A DNA stretch of 64,000 nt from Azolla caroliniana (lineage: Eukaryota; Polypodiophyta), in the NCBI GenBank assembly GCA_043228905.1, contig JBHGNT010000001.1, positions 6,758,001 to 6,822,000 of the forward strand. The letters run 5' to 3'. Both the position numbers and the translations under genes were made by a program. Positions 50,246 through 61,376 of this stretch are shown piece after piece. A model generated the notes under the pieces. That model saw only the letters and a program-made list of their open reading frames with translations, was not told the origin of the DNA and did no database searches. The number at the start of each line of letters is the position of its first letter. Within the stretch, counting starts at the first letter, position 1.

Positions 50246-50600
50246 ATACCTTCTTTCTTCACCAACAGAGCGCTTGAAAGAAGAAGAAGAAGAAGAAAGA
50301 TGAGCCTGGAAACAGAAGGAAGGAGAATATTATTTACTGTTGAAGAAGAAGAGGAAGGGGGGGGGGGGGGGGGGGGGGGGAGCTTCTCGGATTCTGATCA
50401 ATATAGCGATGGCAAAGAGGGCATGGTGTCTGTCTGTCTGTCTGTCTGTCTGCTTCCTTCCTTTCCTTCCCTTCTTCCTTTCCTCCTCCTGTTCTTCTGT
50501 CTGTCTATGAGAGTGAGTGAGAGTAGAGTGAGTGAGAGAGTGAGCCAGCCAGCCAGTCAGTCAGTCAGTCAGTCAGCAGAGAGTCCACTGAGATGAGTGT
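50246..50600 (-). promoter_or_regulatory. Noncoding first exon and leader of the HUA1-type gene
   Basis: On the sense strand the leader contains (CAGT)n and (GACA)n microsatellites, an ATG in good context opening an eight-codon upstream ORF (MPSLPSLY, near 50425), a run of 24 C (plus-strand G24, 50357-50380) and a CTT-rich tract. It ends in the splice donor at 50246. The in-frame TGA near its end excludes an N-terminal extension. The transcription start is not defined. Confidence 0.45.
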
Positions 50601-53540
50601 GGAGAAGGAGCGGTTCACAAGAAGTAGCCATACCAGAATAAAACCCTAGTTTCATATTGCCAGAGCCAGAGCCGGGTGCTTGCAGGGGTCTCTCGTACAC
50701 CTTTTCAGTTCTCGATCGATCGATGTATGTATGTATGTATGTATATATGTATGTATGTATCGGATCGGACAATGGCTTCCATGGGTCCATTGGTCGATGC
50801 CGCCCCTAAAAAAGTGCTCTCCACATGGTGATGAAATACGTTACGTGGCCAGGTCGATTGACCATATGGGAGTTTGGCTACCAATAGAGAGGCACACACG
50901 CTCTGCTTTGGGCTCCCTTCTCTGCTCTGAGGCGCACTTCCACTAGTGGGTCGATCTAGTGTCGGGTAGTATATGGCTCGCAATTCATATTGGACCAATT
51001 GCACTTTGCATTCGATTTTTGGTTGATACTATGAGATTGCCCTCGAGTTGAGGCATTGAAACTCTATCCCCAATTATACATGACTGCGTTGGTTCAAGCA
51101 AGAGGCATTTTCATGTGGCTGTTGGCTAGCAATTAGTAGGAGCATATGCTTTGTATTGATTCTCGTCTCTACCTTCAACCTACATCTTGTGCATGTGGAG
51201 GACATTGCTGGGAACAATGTTTCGAAACTAATTAGAGGGGCAACATCGATGGCACCGTCCTAGATTTGTAACTTGCTAACCATGTGGTGGCATTCAAAAT
51301 GCATCATGGTTTTTCTACTGGTTGCTCTACTATGAGAGAAAAACATCATTGCCTCTTTGAAGGCACCATGAACTAATAATGAAACGAATATATATCGAGG
51401 AAATTAAGTTTCGTTTTTTTTTTTGAGGGGTGGGGTGGGGGCTGGATGATAACATGACATCAAGATAAATGACAAAAATTGAAGTTTTAAGTTTAGGGAT
51501 GTTTCTTGCCAACTGTTGAGTGACAACAAGATAGATTATACAAAAGACATATAGTTTTATAGTGTCCACCTCAATTAAGTATTGCATATCACATATGACA
51601 TTGCGGATACGAGGTGATGATTGATGGAATAAAAAAGAACATGGATAGTGTTCATGTTGCTAAAACATTGGTTGTTGAAGCAACAAACTATTTAGCTCAG
51701 TAGACTAATGTGAACCATCCAACCCTGAGCATGAAAAGAGATAATCTAGCGCATGCAGGACAACTCTTATGTTGTTGTAAAAAAAACATCGTATTTGTTA
51801 ATATAGTGCTTTAGCTTTGTTGTCACTCTTGACATTGTGTTATCCACAAAAGCAGAATATTAGGTTTTGGATTGATGCAACTTATGACAAAATGGTTTAG
51901 AAAATGGGATGCATTATAGTTGTATCATGATGTGCCAATAGATTCTTCCATGAACAATACTTTATTGTAATGCATATGTATAATCGCTTTGGGGAAATAT
52001 CTGGAGGTTCGTATTTCACATTCTACTAAACCACATTCTTCTCCAAAGTGGAAATCAACACAGAAACACATGCTAGATCCCATTCTTTGTTTGCCATCCA
52101 CGTCATCATTTCTATATGACTTGACTCGCATTCTCTTTGATGTGACACACGACATTGGAGCACATCCTAACTTGCAAATGTGCGTCGGATCGATGTGTGC
52201 ATTGGTTCAACCTCCAAGGGTTATGGTCAAGAAGATTGATGAGATGCACAAATTTTGAGATGAATAATTTGGCTAAATGAAGTAGCATAAGCTAGGTAGA
52301 GATTTGAACCAAAAACCTTCATACATAGCCAAAAGATGGAGAAAATAGATAAATAACATATAAATAAAGCCTTTTGTATATTCATATTATATTTAGTATA
52401 TTATAAAACTTTAGGATACCTCTAGGCTAAGCATGTGTCCCCACTTGGCGCACATGCTTTAACCTTCTTATGCGCTAATGGTTGCTTGTGCCACCACTTG
52501 CTACACATTCTTCAAATTGGACTTAAGTATTACTAATTAATTCTTTGTAATCTAATTAAAATATGTAAAACAATTTAGCATATATTTATTGCCTTGCTGA
52601 TTTTACATTAATTCGTATACATGAGCTATAAGGTTTGATGCCCACATCAAAATCACAAGGACACTTGTATGTATATTTTACCCTTAACAAGTTTAAGAGT
52701 CTAAACATCACACTTTGATGCGATGCTTTACCTTTGACCATATTTGAGTTGCTTTCCACATTTTGTCCATCCAGTCACTCTTTATGCACAATTTTTCGTA
52801 GTCAAAATGTGCAACATCAATTACAATTTTTTTTTAACATTGAGAGTTTGGCTCTGGGAGTATATTGTATGATCATTCAAAATCTCAATAAAATCATTTG
52901 ACAAATTTCTCTACTATTGGGAAATACTTGAGGAGATTTTCTACGTCAAGGCAAAGTAGAATGAAAGATGAACAAATTCATGCATCCTAATCTAATGTGA
53001 ACAAGCCAATCCCAAGTATGAGATAAGGATCAACGAGGATTTGATTTTTTCAATGTTTGTCATCTCGTAGAACGAGAGAGACAAAGAGTGAGAACTCGTG
53101 TATGGTTTTGCACCTACGATTATGATTAGTGAAACTACCATCTATATGATTTGTATATTAATTTTGTGTTATATCACTATATCTTTGAGTCTTGTGATAT
53201 TATTCTCATGTTATATCACTATCACTAAGTTTGGCTACTTTTTGGAGTCACAATGTAAGATATTTAGGTCTCCAGGGATTACGAAAACCTTTGAGTTGTG
53301 TAACTCTAGAAGATGGTATATGAAATAGGTTTGTCTACGACAAGTTAAGAAGGAAACATGTTGGAAGACTTTACAAATTTCACAAGAAACCTAAGCTATA
53401 ATGCACAAAAGAGATTAAGATTAGTAGGAGATTAATCGGCAATTGAGAAAAGTGGAAGAGTTGAGATGGGGGCTTAATGACTCAAAGATATTCACCATAT
53501 CATAACATGTGTCAAAAATAGGAAGTTTTTGAAGGGATTT
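50601..53540. other. Intergenic: HUA1-type promoter, then transposon debris
   Basis: A (GTAT)n microsatellite lies at ~50723-50761. The second copy of the dispersed repeat described at 9300 is at 51853-52145. No gene is supported. Confidence 0.4.
51853..52145. repeat. Dispersed repeat, copy 2 (partner at 9300-9610)
   Basis: It matches the first copy word by word in the same orientation, including ACACATGCTAGATCCCATT and GACTCGCATTCTCT, with many substitutions. It is transposon-derived by inference. Confidence 0.45.
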
Positions 53541-53549
53541 CATAACTCC

Positions 53550-53985
53550 AAGGAGAATCGCTTAGAACTTTAGATGTTTGATGACTTAGATTTCAACTTG
53601 TGGAAGAATTAGATCCGTGATGTTCTAATTCATGTGCAACAATGGAAGTTGGTTGATTGGAAGAGAACTACCCACATGATCAATGAAGACTGGCATATCT
53701 AAAATTATCAAGATTGATCATTCGGCTTCATCTCATTGATAGCATCTATTTGTGGAAAGTACATTATTAGAGCTCAAAAAACATGTGGAGGAGGCTATCA
53801 CATAAAACCATGTCTTCCTAATGCCGAGATTGTATGAGATTTGGATGAAGGAATCCAATTCGATTACCATTAACATAGATGATTTTTATGTCCATAAAAG
53901 TTGGTGATAGATCTATTTCAAGGATGACGATGTAAACGAGGGTGATTGAAATTGTTTCCCTGACCATACGTGAACGTTTCCTACA
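53550..53985 (+). pseudogene. Ty1/copia gag remnant, part 1
   Basis: In shifting frames it reads MFDDLDFNLWKN, a stop, IRDVLIHVQQWKLVDWKRTT, then NEDWHI, IIRLHLIDSIYLWK, SSKNMWRRLSHKTMSS and LYEIWMKESNSITINIDDF. This is the standard order of a plant Copia gag (F-x-G-x-DF-LWK ... D-x-W ... STIRL-L-D ... L-Y-x-RM-ES-SV-x-H-x-NEF). Stops and frameshifts make it non-functional. Confidence 0.65.
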
Positions 53986-54572
53986 ATATAAGAGGCCCTT
54001 CAACTTCTTTTAAAAGAATAGTAAATAGATCCATTGCAAATAGTCTTACCATAATGGTTAGATGTCTTTAAGCTTCACTCCTAGATTTTTGTAACTTCTC
54101 CCACTTTCCTACTATACAAGACACGACATTGAAATTCCCATGATCTCTTACACACATCTAGCACATGTCCATAACGTAACTTCTACCGAACCCTATGATT
54201 TGCTATTGTTGAACATGCAACTTGTGCCATATGTCTGCACCACCTCTTGGGAGCTTTAGGGGATAAACCATGTCTCAAGAACAAGTGGCACATGAAGAAA
54301 CATGTGATCACATGCCCTTGGGCTAAATGATAAGCCTCCCACTTCTTAAGAAAAAGATCGCGGTTATGTATTTTTTGGGGCATAAACCTTAATGATATCG
54401 TGAAGATATAAAGTTCCATGAAAGGAACTCTTACAATAAAATATAGCAACATTCTACCTCGTTTTCTCTTGTTAATTATTCCAAAGAAACATAAGATTTT
54501 TTTGAGTTGTTCATAGTACTTTTTGTTCTCTAACCGTTTTGATGATGTCTTTCGTTAACTAAGGGGCAAAAG

Positions 54573-54869
54573 ATGAGAGGTGTAAGCAGTGATGCTCATG
54601 TGCATGTCGCTGACTCAATGGGACATTTCATGATACTAAACATCATTGCATTAGACAATATGCTCTCATATACAAAGGTATGGGGAGCACTTCTCCATGA
54701 GGATATACACCAACGATTGATGGTCAATGGAAAAGGAGGGGAACACATAATGTATGTGACTCGTGAGGGAGGTTTTGAAAAGGGTCTCATGACATGGTTG
54801 GCTCACAAGGAGAAAGTGGCCGAAGTTTGTACCATAGATAAATTAAAAAACACTACAAAAGTGGAGTAG
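54573..54869 (+). pseudogene. Possible Copia gag remnant, part 2
   Basis: A 98-codon open stretch includes MLSYTKVWGALLHEDIHQRL and GGEHIMYVTREGG. This resembles the gag segment just before the CCHC knuckle, where a short helix (GALL-EE-R) precedes a variable basic tail. It would follow part 1 after a ~600-bp interruption. No zinc knuckle is seen. Confidence 0.35.
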
Positions 54870-54871
54870 TA

Positions 54872-54950
54872 AACATGGTAGCTTGGTGAGTTAATAATGT
54901 TTTACTAACATAGACGATGCAAGTTTGAATCTTAAGAGAAGTAGAAATCA
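54872..54950 (+). repeat. tRNA-like sequence, possible SINE head
   Basis: GGTAGCTTGGTGAGTTAA resembles a pol III A box in a tRNA D-arm. ATGTTTTACTAACAT forms an anticodon-like stem with a 5-base loop. GCAAGTTTGAATCTT resembles a B box/T-arm. The ends do not pair as a tRNA acceptor stem, so it is not a working tRNA gene. No second copy was found. Confidence 0.3.
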
Positions 54951-55599
54951 ATGAGCTTATTAATTAATGGTGAACACAATTATGTGTCGGCACGAGTTCT
55001 CATTGAGCACAAGTTTTTGTATTAATAGAGTTGTACCTTTATGTTGGTATTGTAAGTCAAAGGGTTCAGACCATTGTAGTCCCTATTGATGACAAGCTAG
55101 ATGAGAGCAATTGTCAATCACCCTTGAGTGGCTACTTCATTTATCCTAACCTCGTGAACTCTCACTCACCTTTTGCCAAGAAAGGTCTAATTAAGAAGTT
55201 AACTAAAGACTAAATAAAAAATTAAGTGATGGCTTATAAAGGATTAACTACTAAAAGGACTTGTTAAAGTCACACAAATTTCACAAACGACAACTATCAC
55301 ACCTTTATAATATGTAGTTTTGCTTGATAGAGCCATGATTTACTATTTTCTGTTGCCCCAAAAGAAGATGATGCTTCCTAATGAGAAGATGAAACTCAAT
55401 GTTGACCACCGATCGGTTGAACTTCTAATCTAATTAGTGCATGTGTAGCCGTCAAGTTGGGTTAGAACTCCCATTTCATAGAAGCTATCATAGTTTGCAA
55501 TGTTGCATATTACATCACTCACTTAGCACAATCCAAGACTACTCATTGCATGACATTTGCTCGAATTGGCTAAAATGGTTGTCAAAGTAGTTGAGGTCA

Positions 55600-55740
55600 A
55601 GATAGGTGATCGTTAACTAGACGAGGCATTTGATGACATGCTAATACCTTGTTACATCATGAATAACATAGGTGACCATAGTTAGATGAGGCATTTGATG
55701 ATTTGCTAATACCTTGTTAGATTATGAATAACGAATATTC
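55600..55740. repeat. ~70-bp tandem duplication
   Basis: GAGGCATTTGATGA, GCTAATACCTTGTTA and ATGAATAAC occur in the same order twice (from about 55621 and 55688), with small differences between copies. Confidence 0.7.
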
Positions 55741-55849
55741 AAGATATAGTAAAGTGATATTGTAATAATTTACCTATTATGCTCCAATGACATGACATGT
55801 CATTTATAGTCTTGGGTCACATCATCGTGTTATCTGGAATCAATTCACA

Positions 55850-56655
55850 AAGTTGGTACTTTCTTTAGTACTTGTGACACCTCTAGATGGAGATCGCAAG
55901 ATTCGGGATTGGATATTACAAAAACGAAACATTGTTATTCCAATGAATAAGAATACAACACATTCAATGTATATGTTGTTGCAACCTGACATGTGGTTTC
56001 ACGAACATGCAAATGCATTGTGGCACATACACAAACACAGTCCTGGTGGAAAAATTGGCTTACAAACTTATGGAGCTCTGGTCTTCCACTAAAGCAACGG
56101 GTATTCCTATGGAGATGCCTATTGGGTGTGCACCCGATTGGGTCAAATCTTCAAAAGAGATCAATAGCCTCACCGCATTGTGCAAGATGTGGTGGACGAT
56201 TGGAAATAGTCCCACACTTATTATGGACTTGCTCATCCACTACAACATTTGTACAAAGATTAAGTGCATCTCTTTCTCACAAATTTCCTGGCCGAAGGTT
56301 TGGGAAACACTTTTGGCTATTTGGACAAATTTCGTGCGCCCTATCAAGCAATGCCTATTTTCTCCAATGGACAAGATTTTGGGCACTTTGGGCCTTTTGG
56401 ACGGCCCGCAATACTAAGGTCTTTGATCGCAACCAACTGCATGAACTTAGCTTCTTTAAGTAATCCCTCAAGCAATCTCTATTTGATTGTCTACAACTTA
56501 GAGACATCACATTGCAAATTTACACTCTTAACTTTGAGTGCTTTTAAGCTCTTTCGTGTCTAATCGACACTCGTATATTTCTCTTTATTCTTTGTGGGTT
56601 TTCACCTCACTTTGAGGTTTCCCACTAGTAATAAAAGTGTTACTATAAAAAAAAG
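55850..56655 (+). pseudogene. LINE 3' end with zf-RVT domain and poly(A)
   Basis: The best frame (55993-56463) reads WWKNWLTNLWSSGLPLKQRV, then FLWRCLLGVHPIGSNL, a finger HCARCGGRLEIVPHLLWTC (C-x2-C-x8-H-x4-C) and FWALWAFWTARNTKVFDRN. This is the zf-RVT domain at the C-terminus of a LINE ORF2. Upstream frames at 55853 are shifted and broken. An A8 run at 56647-56654 may be the tail. It is 5'-truncated, with no RT core. Confidence 0.75.
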
Positions 56656-58382
56656 ATGTTCAACTTGTAATAATTTCACAATGCCAAAGTTGAACAAGTT
56701 CAAAATGTATTATTGTTGGGAGAGCAAGATTCTATAAGGTGTATAAGCAATCTTCATGCTAAGGAAGGAATAAAGTTCATCCATGTCCTTCATTTCAAAC
56801 ATGGTAGGGAGCAGAGACTTTAATTTCTTGATTGTGATCATAATGGGGCAAAGCCAAAAGTTATATTGAATTGAAAAACCAAGTAAGAAGGAAAGGAATT
56901 TGTACTATGAACAATAAGGGCTAGATTCACAAGGATGCGCCAAAGGACGATGTTGGGCTAAAATGGTTCAAACAATACAAAGCCTCTTCTATATATGGTA
57001 TATTGTCTTGTTATGCATAGTCGCTACTTAGCCTTGATGCATGATTGCGACTAGGCTATCTTGGTTGCATAACCATTCCACAATAAGTGATAATATATGA
57101 ATATCTGCAATATTATATAGCATCACACAAATAGCGAGAAATTCAGTTAGCTTGAATCTCTTCATGTCAAAGTAGATGATCCTCCATAAAAGGATTTTTC
57201 AAGACATCTAGATATTCAAGCATCATCCAATGAAGATAACAACCTTTTTTTTGTTGTGAAGAATGGATTGTATCCCCTTAAATGGGCCTCTAAATGAATC
57301 GATAAATGAAGATATCACATTTGACATCCTTCAGGATTGATGAGATGATGTTAACAATAGATAATATAATGCTCAGATGAAACTCACCTAATTGACGTTC
57401 TAATATGATATATAAACTTAGCTACTCCTTGCCCAAGAAATCATTTGCTTATGCTTAGATGTGCAATGGCCTCACTGTACTTAATGAGCCAATTCAGTTG
57501 TCAAAATCAAATTGACTAGAGACACATGTTGAAACCATTGAAAAGGAGGAAAAGCAATTGATTATCTTAAAAACAAGATATGTTTGAACGAATCCATATA
57601 AGGTTCTCACAAAAGCAAATAAAGTTGTTATGTGTGTGGCATCTTCTAGTTAAGAGTATGAAAACTTCGAAAAAATATGAGCTTTGCATGAGCACAATGA
57701 TAATAAATACCAATAAATTGACTTCCTTTTTACAAGAAAGGCCGGTTTAAGACCACATAATGCTGAATTAGCATTACCTATCCCAAAAAAAGGAGGCCAC
57801 CCAAATCAGATGCATAAGATTTCCTATGGTTGCAAACGAACATGGAACTTGAGGAAAAGTTGAGGGTTCTTCAAAAGGTTGCAAAAGAGGAAGCAAGATA
57901 GATATGAATCAAAGCTGCAAGACCATATATAAAATATAAATTTACTCGACCACTGTTACACATCACTCTTACAATTATTTTTTTGAGGGTCCATTATATG
58001 TACAAAGATTCATGTGAAGACTTTTTTTTCTTTTCAATATTTTCTTCTATTTTTTTCCAAGAAATAAGGAGAGCCTTGGAAATTTAATAAGAGTACGACA
58101 ATAAAATAAAATAAAGAAAAGACAACAAACTTTTGGTTTACATTGATTCACTTGTCTCAAAGAATGGATGGGTGGTGCATATATGAAGGTCCGCATTTGA
58201 TACCTTGTCAATATATGTACATATAGAATGTGTGGTGCATATCTGAATTGTGCTTGCTTGGTATGGGACCACCTGGAAGTTGTCACCATTCCCATCCCTA
58301 TGTGTTCACACACCACCTTCTCACCCACATTCTCAACATTCCTTGTATTCGGACACCTCCCCATTGTCCGCTTTCCTCGCGT
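56656..58382. other. Intergenic, no gene seen
   Basis: The sequence is AT-rich. Around 57450-57850 the plus strand has short open pieces such as EKEEKQLIILKTRYV in one frame, interrupted by stops and without a recognisable domain. The last part is the probable 3' untranslated region of the gene at 58383. Confidence 0.4.
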
Positions 58383-59579
58383 TCACACCTCCACTATACA
58401 CCCAAGCTGGACAACACTTCGGAAGCCACCTTTTTTTCCAACCCTTTGCCATCTCACCTTCCCACCCGTTGTGTCGTGTTCACACCACCATAGGGCCGCT
58501 TCAAAAGGCTGCCCACCACCACCACTAAATCCAGAGACAACAATCCCGCCTTTTGGTAGAGGGGCTGCACACGCGGCCATCGCGATGTCCGCTGGGAGTT
58601 CTAACACTACTTCCCAACGCCGTCCGGGCTTACAATCACTTGACCCAGTCAATTTCATGAGCTTCCGGTCAATTAGAGCATGAAGCTCCCCGTTCAGCAC
58701 CATGGCCGAGCTCGGATTCCTCCCACCTTCGATCCACATATCGTTCGCCACCATCCCCCATTTCTCGGCCTGGGGATCGTAAGTCTCACAGCTCGTGCAA
58801 AACCGTCCTTGCTCCAAGTGTGAATACCCGCTAATGACCACGAGCTTTTCGCCCACGAGGAGTGCCTTGCACTCGTCGCGAGCCGAGGTCATGTCGGGCA
58901 AGGGGCACCAGGTGTCGGAATCGGCATCGTAGAGGTGGGCTGAGGAGAGCGCGTTCTTGCTGGTGTCATGGCCGCCAGCCATGACGATGCGGCGGCCATC
59001 TCCGAGGGCCTCGGCCGCGAATAAGGAGCGGACGGGGGAGGGCATGTCCGTCCCGCGGAGCCAGAGGCCAGTGGCGAAGTCGAAGAGGAATACGGTTGGG
59101 AGGGCGGCCCAAGTGATGGGGTGCCAGCCGCCCAAGACGATAAGCCGGTGTCCTAACGAGACACACCGGCAAAAGAGCGGGAGGCCGGGGGCATCAAGCC
59201 CGGGCAACAAAGGGAGGCATAAGGGGTCGTGCCGTGGATCGGGAGCTAAAATCCGATGCTCCCGGCAGTCATAGAGGCCGATGCCATAGCAAGGGGGGGA
59301 CTTGGTGCCGGATCGGGAGGCCGAGAGGTGGTGCGGGTAGCTATTGTGGTTGAGGAGGAGGCAAATGTAGTGGGTGCTGTAGCCGAGGCGGTGCCGGGAC
59401 TCGAAGAAAGCGCCGATTTTGGTCGCGACCGAGCTCCATGCTCGCGACACTTGGGATAGAACCGGGAGGGTGTGGACTGGCAGCCTGTGGAGGCAATTCA
59501 GGGCAACTTCGCCTGGTAGTGAGGGAATCAGATCAGGGATCATGTTAGGGTATTGGCCATCTGTTGTTGCCTCTGCCAT
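58383..59579 (-). CDS. F-box/kelch-repeat protein (KISS-ME-DEADLY / KFB type), second copy
   Basis: An intronless 398-residue frame starts at ATG 59579; the ATG at residue 13 (MIPDLIPSLPGEV) is a plausible alternative. The F-box spans residues ~13-60 (LIPSLPGEVALNCLHRLP ... VSRAWSSVA). Kelch blades follow with LIVLGGWHPITW, IVMAGGHDTSKNALSSAHLY, TSARDECKALLVGEKLVVIS and a final VVQLGCIVEV. Architecture and the ARDECKA motif match the gene at 16009, but identity is moderate and this copy lacks the Ser-Pro linker, so the two are old paralogues. The expected role is an SCF substrate adaptor in cytokinin or phenylpropanoid control, by family only. The coding GC content is far above that of the flanks. 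Confidence 0.9.
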   Translation of the reverse strand: MAEATTDGQYPNMIPDLIPSLPGEVALNCLHRLPVHTLPVLSQVSRAWSSVATKIGAFFESRHRLGYSTHYICLLLNHNSYPHHLSASRSGTKSPPCYGIGLYDCREHRILAPDPRHDPLCLPLLPGLDAPGLPLFCRCVSLGHRLIVLGGWHPITWAALPTVFLFDFATGLWLRGTDMPSPVRSLFAAEALGDGRRIVMAGGHDTSKNALSSAHLYDADSDTWCPLPDMTSARDECKALLVGEKLVVISGYSHLEQGRFCTSCETYDPQAEKWGMVANDMWIEGGRNPSSAMVLNGELHALIDRKLMKLTGSSDCKPGRRWEVVLELPADIAMAACAAPLPKGGIVVSGFSGGGGQPFEAALWWCEHDTTGGKVRWQRVGKKGGFRSVVQLGCIVEV

Positions 59580-59624
59580 AGATCGTCAAAGAAGAGAAGG
59601 ATGAATATGTGCTTGTGGAATATA

Positions 59625-59657
<33 letters not shown>

Positions 59658-61376
59658 ATGTATATAGCATATATGTACATATATGTGTACATATAGAACA
59701 AGGGGGTTGGGCATGGGCGTGGCCGTTCATACTTGGGGATGAACTTGTTTGCCGAATGTTTCTTTCTCGAGAGCCCTATGAATTGTGTGCGTGTATCCAA
59801 TGCTTGCTTTTTGCTTAAGAGAGAGAAAGTGCGTGTAGATTGTCAATGCTACGATACGAGCGTCCTTCTCTTTGTGTTCTTTGGGAATCCTCATTTGAGA
59901 AGTTATTACGAAGACTATTTCCTTATGTAACTTACTGAATCTATCTTGGACACAACTCTCGAATATCCCACAATTTCTCTAGGTGTTCATTTCCTTTTCC
60001 CTAAATGCCCTTAGTTTACATGGAAGTACAATTGTATATGCACTCATATGGTCACAATCATCTCCACTTCATGATAGAAACCAAGGGTGTTTTGTTTGGG
60101 GAAATAACAAAAACTTAAGGATATTTTGTAAAGAACGAGAAACACAAGGGGTTTTCAAAGTTTTTTCCGATGAAAACATTTTAATAATATTTATGTACAA
60201 CATGACAAACGTATGTACGTATCAAACTAAGGCTAGGTTTATTTCACTAAGGCTAGTTTGAAGAGTTACCATAACGCCTCTATTTTGGGAAGATATTCAA
60301 GTGCCTTTCGTTGATGGCAAAGGTTGTTTATAGCTGGATGGACATGTTGCAAAGCTTTAATAAAGACTTGTGTATTGCATATTTAATGTTAATAACACAT
60401 TTGTAGTTTATTGTTTTGAGGAGATTGGCCTAGAGGAAACTTGTGGTAAAGGCTATACATACTTCATAAAAACATTTTTATACCTTATCTTCTCTTAAAA
60501 AAAGGGGGTTATGCATACTTGGACATACAAAAAACTAGTTTTTAATGTTCCCAAGAGCATTCTTCAAATGAGGCAATTAAAAGTCTTGAATGAAGCATGT
60601 CAGTCCAATCTACCTCTATCTAGTGTTTTGAAACGTTATTGCAAAGACTATATTTGGTATTGTTAAATAGATGTGAGTGTTTTTTAATAGGATCACATTC
60701 TCTTGTGCATGCAATGTCTTGTTCTTTGTTCCCTAGGTTTTTGGGCATAGTTTTTTACACCAATACATTAGGTTCCAAATAGACATTATACATGGAAGTT
60801 TTCTTCATAAGATCACATTGTGCTCATGTGATGGCGAGCCAACTTTGCACCTTTTTGCCCACCTTGAAATCCTTTTTTATCCAAAGTACCCCTCATGAGC
60901 ATTAGCTATCGTTAATTTTGTTTTTGACCAATGACATGTCACCATGTCAACTCCAAATCTCCTCAATATAAACCTAAACCGTAGGTATTGTGCGGAGACA
61001 ATGGTTTGTGTCATATCTAGCCTATCCAAACACTGGGGGGGGGGACCGTAGCATTGCCTTGACGATGTTCGGCCCTTATGTCGCCTTTGATTAGGTTGGA
61101 CTACCTCTAACCTCAAATTGACTTTTCATTGCATATTAAATGCGTGTTTGATGGGTACACTCATACACGCACTCACTTAATGGCTCTTGGCCACCAAATA
61201 TAAATATGAAGTTTGAACCTATTATCCCCATCTTGCATTTGCGGTGGTTATGTTACCTTATATATTCATTCATAGAGCATGCATGTATAGCATCCTTTTT
61301 CACTATGCACTGATAATAAGTTCTCAATTAAGTGCTTGTGACACATCCATTGATCAAGAGGAGCGTTTCTAGCACA
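59580..61376. other. Intergenic: second F-box/kelch promoter side, then no gene
   Basis: A (TATG)n microsatellite at ~59630-59660 lies about 50 bp upstream of the F-box/kelch ATG, in the leader or core promoter. The rest is AT-rich with no supported gene; a G9 run is at ~61036-61044. Confidence 0.5.

Noticed and set aside
50213-50596. 127-codon Arg/Glu/Gly/Ser frame on the plus strand
   Set aside because: It is made of homopolymers and microsatellites and is antisense to the HUA1-type first exon.
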